5,614 nt of DNA from the NCBI GenBank assembly GCA_035532215.1, contig DATKRK010000095.1, positions 1-5,614 on the forward strand. Reading direction: 5' to 3'. Numbering within the stretch: the first letter of the stretch is position 1; each line of letters starts with the position of its first letter. Shown one piece after another: positions 1 through 4,320 of the stretch. The position numbers and the translations under genes are program-made. Source of the stretch: JAICIG01 sp035532215 (lineage in GTDB: Bacteria; Planctomycetota; Planctomycetia; Pirellulales; JAICIG01). The notes beneath the pieces were generated by a model. That model ran no database searches and had not been told where the DNA came from. It worked only from the letters and a program-made list of their open reading frames with translations.

Positions 1-294
1 CCGCAGATCGAGCGCAACGAACATTTCCCGCGGCGCGTGAACGCCGAGTTTGTCGAGGTGCTTTCGCCGACCGAAGTGCGGATGCGCGTTTGGGAGCGCG
101 GTTCGGGCGAGACGTTGGCCTGCGGCACGGGCGCCAGCGCCGTGTGCGTGGCCGGCGTGCTGGCCGGCAAGACCGGCCGCCACGTGCTGGTGCACATGAC
201 CGGCGGCGATCTCGAACTCCAGTGGGCCGCCGACGATCACGTCTACATGACCGGCCCGGCCGTCGAAGTGTTTTCGGGCGAGTGGCCGGAATGA
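1..294 (+). CDS. dapF: Diaminopimelate epimerase, C-terminal part (gene runs off the left edge)
   Basis: DapF is a cytoplasmic, cofactor-independent epimerase that converts LL- to meso-diaminopimelate for lysine and peptidoglycan synthesis. The frame is open from base 1, so the GTG at 37 is an internal Val, not a start. The 97 visible residues match the C-terminal half of the family: ERNEHFPRRVNAEFVEV, then RVWERGSGETLACGTGASA, then GGDLELQW and HVYMTGPAVEVF. The Cys in ACGTG (codon 121-123) is by family knowledge one of the two catalytic thiols; the other lies in the missing N-terminal half. The stop TGA (292-294) overlaps the ATG of the next gene as ATGA, which suggests translational coupling. 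The identification is secure. Confidence 0.96.
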   Translation, partial: PQIERNEHFPRRVNAEFVEVLSPTEVRMRVWERGSGETLACGTGASAVCVAGVLAGKTGRHVLVHMTGGDLELQWAADDHVYMTGPAVEVFSGEWPE

Positions 295-1058
295 AGCTCC
301 ACCGCAACCCGCTCGCCGTCAAATTCGCCGGACTGCTGGGCACGATGGCCATCCGCTCGTGGATGTCGACGCTCGATTGCCGCGTGGTCTATTACGACCC
401 GACGGTCGACCCGGTGCATCCGGACTACGCGGGCCAGAAGATTTTTATTTTCTGGCACGAGTACATCTTGCTTCCGCTGGTCAAACGCGGGCACTGCAAT
501 CTGGCGATGCTCTTGAGCCGGCACGGCGACGCCGAAATTCTGAGCCGCGTGGCGTATCACTTCGGCTTCGATTGCGTGCGCGGCTCGACCCGTCGCGGCG
601 GCGCCGCGGCCTTGCGCGAGCTGGTCGAAAAGAGCCTCCAGATGAACCTCACGATCACGCCCGACGGGCCGCAAGGGCCGCGCCGCGTGCTGGCCCAGGG
701 GCCGGTCTATCTGGCCTCGAAGCTCCGCTTGCCGCTGGTGCTGTTGGGCCTGGGCTACGACCGGCCTTGGCGGGCCAACAGTTGGGACCGTTTCGCCATC
801 CCTCGTCCGTTCTCGCGGGCTCGGGCCGTGATCGGCCCCGCGATCCATCTGCCGGCGGACTTGGACCGCGACGGGGTCGAACATTATCGCCAACAAGTCG
901 AGCGGCTGTTGAACCGGCTGACCAGCGAGGCCGAAGCCTGGGCCGAATCGGGCGATCGCAAAGTCGGCGAACAGCCCGTCCGCTGCGAGCACCCCCAGCC
1001 CCGCGCCTTGCGCCGCGCCGCCGAAAAGCCCTCGCCCAAGCTGTTTTTGGCAGCCTAG
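291..1058 (+). CDS. DUF374 / lysophospholipid acyltransferase family protein
   Basis: This 255-residue protein belongs to the DUF374 branch of the lysophospholipid acyltransferases, which are membrane-associated enzymes thought to move acyl groups onto lipid acceptors. The exact substrate is unknown. Visible family blocks are FWHEYILLP (54-62), SRHGDAEI (76-83), GFDCVRGSTRRGG (92-104), TPDGPQGPRR (123-132) and SWDRFAIPRPFSR near residue 165. The ATG at 291 is chosen because conserved sequence begins soon after it and it overlaps the dapF stop. The frame stays open upstream, but there it only shadows dapF. A hydrophobic stretch at 8-21 could anchor the protein. After about residue 200 the sequence becomes a charged helix and then a low-complexity tail of about 30 residues. 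Coupling to dapF suggests coexpression, not necessarily one pathway. Confidence 0.9.
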   Translation: MKLHRNPLAVKFAGLLGTMAIRSWMSTLDCRVVYYDPTVDPVHPDYAGQKIFIFWHEYILLPLVKRGHCNLAMLLSRHGDAEILSRVAYHFGFDCVRGSTRRGGAAALRELVEKSLQMNLTITPDGPQGPRRVLAQGPVYLASKLRLPLVLLGLGYDRPWRANSWDRFAIPRPFSRARAVIGPAIHLPADLDRDGVEHYRQQVERLLNRLTSEAEAWAESGDRKVGEQPVRCEHPQPRALRRAAEKPSPKLFLAA

Positions 1059-1065
1059 CGACAAA

Positions 1066-1118
1066 GTAGAAGCGGCATCCTTGCCGCTTTCAAACGCGGC
1101 AGGGATGCCGCGTCTACG
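1066..1118. repeat. Inverted pair of the GCGGCA-GGATGCCG palindromic repeat
   Basis: Two copies of a short intergenic repeat lie head to head just after the acyltransferase stop: 1066-1090 in inverted orientation and 1093-1118 in direct orientation. Over 25 bases one copy differs from the reverse complement of the other at only 3 positions. Each copy is also its own hairpin: AAGCGGC/GCCGCTT with loop ATCCTT, and CGCGGCA/TGCCGCG with loop GGGA. Two more copies lie at 3828-3887. The pair could fold into one long stem and act as a transcription end or mRNA stabiliser, but no T-run follows. The remainder of the 190-bp gap to the next gene holds a small hairpin (GCGTCT/AGACGC, 1123-1140), a 10-bp palindrome at 1144-1153, and no gene. 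Confidence 0.8.
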
Positions 1119-1248
1119 TCGCGCGTCTGCCCAGAGACGCTTGATCGGCCGATGCCGACCCGCGAGAATTACGGCGGCGCTCGGTCGCAACGCCCACGCG
1201 TATTGACCGACGAATGGGCGGAATCTTCGCAGCGAGGGAGGCGGACCG

Positions 1249-1716
1249 ATGGCAGACGCAAACCAGCCTGGCGCCGCGGGCGACCCGTTCGACCTGCGCC
1301 GCTTCGTCGAGGCGCAAGCGGACGACTACGAGCGGGCGCTGGCCGAGATCAAAAGCGGCCGCAAGCGATCGCATTGGATGTGGTACGTGTTTCCGCAGTA
1401 CGCAGGGCTGGGGTTCAGTTCCACCTCGCAGCATTACGCCATCCAGAGCCCCCAGGAGGCCGAGGCCTATCTGGCCCACCCGCTGCTCGGGCCGCGGCTC
1501 GTGGAATGTTGCGAGGCGGCGCTCAGCGTCGCAGGGCGGTCCGCGCTCGAGCTTTTCGGTTCGCCCGACGACCTGAAGCTGCGCTCGTGCGCAACGCTCT
1601 TCGCCCGCGTCTCGCCGGCCGGATCGGTGTTCGAGCGGCTGCTCGACAAGTATTTCGAGGGCCAGCCGGATGAGAAGACGTTGCGGTTGTTGGGGATGGC
1701 GGACGAAACAGACTGA
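1249..1716 (+). CDS. DUF1810 family protein
   Basis: The 155-residue protein matches the DUF1810 family along its whole length and is close to the usual family size. Visible blocks are PFDLRRFVEAQ (13-23), the signature SGRKRSHWMWYVFPQ (36-50) followed by GLGFSSTSQHYAI (53-65), then HPLLGPRLVECCEA, DDLKLRSCATLFA and LLDKYFEGQPDEKTLRLL. Its biochemical function is not established. Some databases label relatives as calpastatin, and nothing here supports that. It has no signal peptide or membrane segment, so it should be cytoplasmic. The start is well supported: AGGGAGG (1235-1241) sits 7 bases before the ATG. Flanking repeats on the left and the riboswitch leader on the right suggest it is transcribed alone. 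Confidence 0.9.
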   Translation: MADANQPGAAGDPFDLRRFVEAQADDYERALAEIKSGRKRSHWMWYVFPQYAGLGFSSTSQHYAIQSPQEAEAYLAHPLLGPRLVECCEAALSVAGRSALELFGSPDDLKLRSCATLFARVSPAGSVFERLLDKYFEGQPDEKTLRLLGMADETD

Positions 1717-1752
1717 GCGGAAGCAGCCGACCGGAGAAAAGGTTCGCCTTTC

Positions 1753-1790
1753 CCGGCGTTTTTGACAACCGGCGTTTTTGACAACCGGCG
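1753..1790 (+). repeat. Tandem 16-bp direct repeat containing TTGACA
   Basis: CCGGCGTTTTTGACAA occurs twice without a gap (1753-1768 and 1769-1784), and a third partial copy, CCGGCG, ends at 1790. Each full unit carries a perfect -35-like TTGACA (1762-1767 and 1778-1783). The duplication sits between the DUF1810 gene and the riboswitch leader, where a promoter for the tad genes is expected. Confidence 0.85.
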
Positions 1791-1806
1791 ATTTGCGACC
1801 TAGATA
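1778..1806 (+). promoter_or_regulatory. Candidate sigma70-type promoter for the riboswitch-tad transcript
   Basis: A perfect -35 hexamer TTGACA (1778-1783) is followed after exactly 17 bases by TAGATA (1801-1806), a weak -10 with 3 of 6 consensus matches. Transcription would start near 1813, about 45 bases before the riboswitch P1 helix. The -35 is duplicated 16 bases upstream. The position fits well, but the -10 is poor and planctomycete promoters are not well defined, so this is tentative. Confidence 0.4.
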
Positions 1807-1856
1807 ACCTGTGGAGTCGCGACGGGCCGCTTGGGCGCCGCGCGGTTCTCTGCGGA

Positions 1857-1943
1857 GCAAATCGATAAAGGCAAACCGATCGCGAGGTCGGGGCGCAAAG
1901 CCATGGGACTCGCTCGCCGAGTTCGCCAGGCCGCCGAAATTGC
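1857..1943 (+). promoter_or_regulatory. Cyclic-di-GMP-I riboswitch aptamer (GEMM-I)
   Basis: The leader RNA matches the GEMM-I consensus in sequence and structure. P1 pairs 1857-1864 (GCAAATCG) with 1935-1943 (CGAAATTGC), with one A-A mismatch and one bulge. The conserved GGCAAACC follows at 1870-1877. The next helix pairs CCGATC (1876-1881) with GGTCGG (1886-1891) and is closed by a GNRA loop, GCGA. Then comes the hallmark GGGGCGCAAAGCC (1890-1902). The second arm pairs GGACTCG (1906-1912) with CGAGTTC (1918-1924), with GCC (1900-1902) and GGC (1929-1931) at its base, and ends in GCCAGGCCGCCG. In this class, c-di-GMP binds at the three-way junction. Both bases that could correspond to the selectivity base G20 are G here, which favours c-di-GMP over the G20A variants that read cGAMP. 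It lies directly ahead of the TadE-like gene. Confidence 0.94.
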
Positions 1944-1981
1944 AACCCAGCCTAGCTCACCCTTTCCGAGGCGGTTGCGAT
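1939..1981 (+). promoter_or_regulatory. Riboswitch expression platform: hairpin sequestering the tadE start site, alternative to P1
   Basis: Bases 1939-1947 (ATTGCAACC) can pair with 1973-1981 (GGTTGCGAT), giving nine pairs including one G-U and taking in the first two bases of the ATG at 1980. After a two-base bulge the stem continues as GCCT (1950-1953) with AGGC (1969-1972), which covers the Shine-Dalgarno GAGG (1968-1971). Bases 1939-1943 are also part of the 3' strand of aptamer helix P1, so the two structures exclude each other. Ligand-stabilised P1 would expose the ribosome binding site. There is no U-tract here; the longest T run is three. Control of translation initiation is therefore more likely than termination. 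The pairing is read directly; the ON-switch direction is inferred. Confidence 0.7.
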
Positions 1982-2597
1982 GTCGGATGGATTTCGAGTC
2001 CTACGTTTCCGCGTTTGGAACTCGCGCGCGGCGGCGCCGCTGAAGCGGCTGATGCTCGGATTCTTCGCGCGATGCGTCCTGGCGCCGATTCCGGTCGCGG
2101 CGTCGCAAGCCGTCGTTTCGCGATCCGTGCGAGACGAACTCGGCGGCAGCGGCCTCTTCGACCGCCCGGCGCCTGCGTCGCTTGGGCGTCGTGCAAGGCG
2201 CCCGCGTCGCACGGGGACGGCGACGGTGGAATTTGCCGTGGTCCTGCCGCTGTTGCTGGTGATGCTGTTGGGCATCATCGAAATGGGCCGAGCCATGATG
2301 GTCGGCGAAGTGACGGCGGCCGCAGCGCGGCTCGGGGCCCGCGCCGCGGTGATCAGCGGCGCCAGCAACGCGCAGGTCGCAAGCCTGGTTTCCGCCTACT
2401 TACAAGCGGGCGGAATCAAGAATGCCACGACGGTCATCAACATCAACGGCGCAGCCGGCGCCGATGTGTCGACGGCGTCGACCGGCGACGCGATTCAGGT
2501 CACGGTGCAGGCGCCCATGAACTCGAACGCCTGGGCGGTGAATTCCTTTTTCAATTCCAGGCGCATCTCGGGCGCCGCTACGTTCGTCAAGGAGTAA
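1980..2597 (+). CDS. TadE-like pseudopilin of a Tad/Flp pilus-type system
   Basis: The 205-residue product has the TadE arrangement: a basic stretch (70-77), then G79-TATVE84 and a hydrophobic helix (about 85-100, AVVLPLLLVMLLGIIEMG), followed by VTAAAARLGARAAVISGA. Gly at -1 and Glu at +5 is the type IV prepilin processing signature, so a TadV/CpaA-like peptidase probably cuts after G79. TadE proteins are minor pseudopilins of the Tad secretion/pilus machine in the inner membrane and periplasm. The start at ATG 1980 is preferred because GAGG (1968-1971) lies 8 bases upstream and the riboswitch hairpin covers exactly this site. It gives an unusually long leader of 79 residues with a hydrophobic patch at 24-41. 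Alternative starts are ATG 2052 and GTG 2127. The gene is probably cotranscribed with the TadG-like gene. Confidence 0.88.
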   Translation: MSDGFRVLRFRVWNSRAAAPLKRLMLGFFARCVLAPIPVAASQAVVSRSVRDELGGSGLFDRPAPASLGRRARRPRRTGTATVEFAVVLPLLLVMLLGIIEMGRAMMVGEVTAAAARLGARAAVISGASNAQVASLVSAYLQAGGIKNATTVININGAAGADVSTASTGDAIQVTVQAPMNSNAWAVNSFFNSRRISGAATFVKE

Positions 2598-2601
2598 TTG
2601 C

Positions 2602-3801
2602 ATGCCTCGCCGCCGTCGCTCGAAGTCGCGAAAGGGGGCCGTGATTGTCCTGGTCGCGCTGTTTCTGGTCGTCGTGCTGGCCATGGCGGCGTTTTCCACC
2701 GACGTAGGCTACATCTGCCTCACTCAGACCCAACTGCAAACGGCCGCCGACGCCGCGGCTCTGGCCGGCGCCCAGAAGTGCCTGCTGCCCAGTGTGCCGG
2801 GCAGCGCCCAGTTCGACGCCGTCTGCGCGCAGACCGTTCGACAAGCACAATCCGCCGCCGCCGCTTACGCCAGGCAAAATCAGGCCGGCGGCGTCGACAT
2901 TTCGCTGGCCTCCGCCGACATCACGGTCGGCAATCAGGCCAGCTTCCCCGGCGCTCCGGTGACGGCGTGGCAAGCCGGCCTGTCGCCCAACGCGGTGCAG
3001 GTCGTCACGCGCCGCGACGCGATCGCCAACGGACCGCTCGCGTTGTTCTTTGCGCCCCTGCTGGGAGTCGAACATTCCAGCCTGAAGGCCACCGCCACGG
3101 CCGCCTACGAAACCGGACGCTACAGCGTGACGGGCTTCAGCCCGGCTAGCGGCCAGAATGCGAAGCTGCTGCCGATCGCCATCGACGTCGGCACTTGGAC
3201 TCAGTTCCGCAGCACGGGCTGTTCGGCGAACGGCGCAAGTTACGACGATTACACGGCCGGGCTGGTGCTGCCCGATTCGTCCGTCGAGCCCCCTGCCAAC
3301 GTCTCGGCCGGCGGCGACGGAATTCCGGAGTTGGTCGGCGCCTATCCGCAGAAAACCGCCCCAGGGAACTTCGGACTCGTCGACTTAAGCGCCAGCGGCG
3401 GCTGCAACGGCGACATAGCGAACTGGATTCTCAACGGCGCCAGCGCGGGCGATCTTTCCTCGTTCGGCCCCCAAGGTCTACAGGCCACGTCCGGCGCTCC
3501 GGCCGCCTTGAGGGGCAACACGGGGTTGACCTCGTGCGACGTGCGCGATTTCGCCGCCATCGTCGGCCAGCCGCGGATCGTGCCGCTGTACTCCAGCTAC
3601 TCGGGCAACGGAGCGAACGCCGGCTACTCGATCGTCGGCTTCGCCGGGGTAACCGTGGTGCATGCGGCGGGCGCCGGCTCGAACATCTCGATCATCCTGC
3701 AGCCCGCGTTGGTCGTCGACTCGACGGCCGCGACCAGTTCTTCCGCCGCCACGCTCGGCGACTTCGTCTATCCCCGCGTGCCGTTGGCGCTGACGCGGTA
3801 G
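2602..3801 (+). CDS. TadG-like protein (Tad domain, pilus assembly)
   Basis: This 399-residue protein starts with a basic segment (MPRRRRSKSRKG), one transmembrane helix (about 13-31), then STDVGYICLTQTQLQTAADA and ALAGA. This is the hallmark N-terminus of TadG-like Tad-domain proteins, with the rest outside the cytoplasmic membrane. No prepilin Glu follows G12, so cleavage like that of TadE is not expected. A repeat-like extracytoplasmic part (RRDAIANGPLALFFAPLLGVEHSSLKATATA, about 138-168, broken here only by this note) is typical of Tad-domain proteins. The C-terminal half contains several Cys residues, the blocks GNFGLVDL, NWILNG, IVGQPRIVPLYS and a final PALVVDS region, and resembles long planctomycete versions. 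AAGGAG (2589-2594) lies 7 bases before ATG and overlaps the end of the TadE-like gene, so the two form one operon under the riboswitch. The other tad genes (ATPase, secretin, TadB/C, peptidase) are not in the window. Confidence 0.86.
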   Translation: MPRRRRSKSRKGAVIVLVALFLVVVLAMAAFSTDVGYICLTQTQLQTAADAAALAGAQKCLLPSVPGSAQFDAVCAQTVRQAQSAAAAYARQNQAGGVDISLASADITVGNQASFPGAPVTAWQAGLSPNAVQVVTRRDAIANGPLALFFAPLLGVEHSSLKATATAAYETGRYSVTGFSPASGQNAKLLPIAIDVGTWTQFRSTGCSANGASYDDYTAGLVLPDSSVEPPANVSAGGDGIPELVGAYPQKTAPGNFGLVDLSASGGCNGDIANWILNGASAGDLSSFGPQGLQATSGAPAALRGNTGLTSCDVRDFAAIVGQPRIVPLYSSYSGNGANAGYSIVGFAGVTVVHAAGAGSNISIILQPALVVDSTAATSSSAATLGDFVYPRVPLALTR

Positions 3802-3803
3802 CC

Positions 3804-3819
3804 GCGGCGTCTTCGCCGC
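3804..3819 (+). terminator. Possible terminator-like hairpin after the TadG-like gene
   Basis: GCGGCG (3804-3809) and CGCCGC (3814-3819) form a six-pair GC stem with loop TCTT, two bases after the TAG stop. No T-run follows, so it is not a canonical intrinsic terminator; it could be a simple 3' mRNA end structure. Confidence 0.3.
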
Positions 3820-3827
3820 CTAAGGAG

Positions 3828-3887
3828 CGCGGCAGGGATGCCGTGTCTACGCCGCCCAATGAACGCGGCAAGGATGCCGCGTCTACG
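3828..3887 (+). repeat. Two tandem copies of the GCGGCA-GGATGCCG palindromic repeat
   Basis: Copies at 3828-3851 and 3862-3887 share the core CGCGGCA-R-GGATGCCG-Y-GTCTACG with the copy at 1095-1118. They differ from each other at two positions in the core. Each forms a hairpin between CGCGGCA and TGCCGYG. They are separated by about ten bases and point the same way, unlike the inverted pair at 1066-1118. The family seems to sit in gene ends, like REP elements. Confidence 0.8.
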
Positions 3888-4038
3888 CAGGCATCGTCGC
3901 CAACCGCCAAGCCGAGCGGGCAAAAAACGTGCTCGGTCGCCAGGCCCGAGGATTTTTAACGGCCTGGAACCTGCGGCGCGTTAAAACGGTGGCCCCCGAG
4001 GGTTAAAAGATTACCATAGTGTGCTTGCGTGCGATGAT

Positions 4039-4058
4039 AGGTTCCTGGAACCTTTTTT
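4039..4058 (+). terminator. Palindrome followed by six T, weak intrinsic terminator candidate
   Basis: AGGTTCC (4039-4045), a central T, and GGAACCT (4047-4053) form a 15-bp near-perfect palindrome, and T4053-T4058 is a six-T run. With a realistic loop only about five pairs remain, so it would be a weak terminator. It is 237 bases past the TadG-like stop. The decamer CCTGGAACCT inside it also occurs at 3963-3972 without the T-run. Confidence 0.3.
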
Positions 4059-4219
4059 CGCCCACACGCCTTGCGCCGCGCCGGGGAGGCGGCCGCATCG
4101 CCGAAGCTGCATTGGGCGGCGTAGGATCGCGCTCGTTGGTCTACGGCCCACGCCGCCGGCCGAAGAGGATCGCGAAAGCGCGAAAGGACGAAAGCACGAA
4201 GTTTTGATTGGCCCGAGTC

Positions 4220-4241
4220 GTAGGGTGGGCAATGCCCACCA
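4220..4241. repeat. GTAGGGTGGGCAATGCCCACCA palindromic intergenic motif (given as GGTGGGCA / TGCCCACC arms)
   Basis: Eight-base arms GGTGGGCA (4224-4231) and TGCCCACC (4233-4240) surround a single A. From general recollection, this motif recurs in intergenic regions of planctomycete and some cyanobacterial genomes; this window has only one copy. No function is known to me. No T-run follows on either strand. Confidence 0.6.
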
Positions 4242-4320
4242 TCTGCGGCTCAACGAATCGCTCCCGCGGAAAAACCGGGGCGTCTGGATTCGCGGCCGCC
4301 CACCGCCGAATCACATCTAG

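Larger units (their letters stand above)
3802..4320. other. Gene-free stretch with palindromic repeats
   Basis: These 519 bases between the TadG-like gene and the converging minus-strand gene hold no credible gene. Short open frames on both strands (60-100 codons) show no start signals or recognisable sequence and run through repeats. It contains a GC hairpin right after the TadG stop, two tandem copies of the GCGGCA-GGATGCCG repeat, the decamer CCTGGAACCT twice (3963-3972 and 4044-4053), a palindrome followed by six T, a purine-rich run of CGAAAG-type units (4171-4200), and a GGTGGGCA-A-TGCCCACC palindrome. Confidence 0.7.

Noticed and set aside
90..290. Upstream extension of the acyltransferase frame
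   Set aside because: It overlaps dapF in another frame and reads as Arg/Gly-rich noise; the family sequence starts at the ATG at 291.
243..1190. Long minus-strand open frame of 315 codons
   Set aside because: It is antisense to dapF and the acyltransferase gene, both clearly recognised; its Arg/Gln/Ala-rich translation matches nothing and it is the usual shadow in GC-rich DNA.
1114..1860. Minus-strand open frame of 248 codons
   Set aside because: It runs antisense through the DUF1810 gene and across repeats, with no family resemblance.
1948..1979. Intrinsic terminator as riboswitch expression platform
   Set aside because: The longest T run is three bases and the only good hairpin covers the ribosome binding site and start codon, so translational control fits better.
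1811..2644. Plus-strand open frame of 277 codons
   Set aside because: It overlaps the riboswitch and the TadE-like gene in another frame and is low-complexity Arg/Gly sequence.
3828..3887. Possible CRISPR-like array
   Set aside because: There are only two units, separated by about ten bases, each an imperfect palindrome that also occurs inverted elsewhere; no spacer regularity and no cas genes.
3195..3959. Plus-strand open frame of 254 codons
   Set aside because: It is a frame-shifted shadow of the TadG-like gene that continues into the GCGGCA repeats.
4011..4320. Small open frames on both strands before the ATPase gene
   Set aside because: They cross palindromic repeats, have no ribosome binding site and no recognisable translation.
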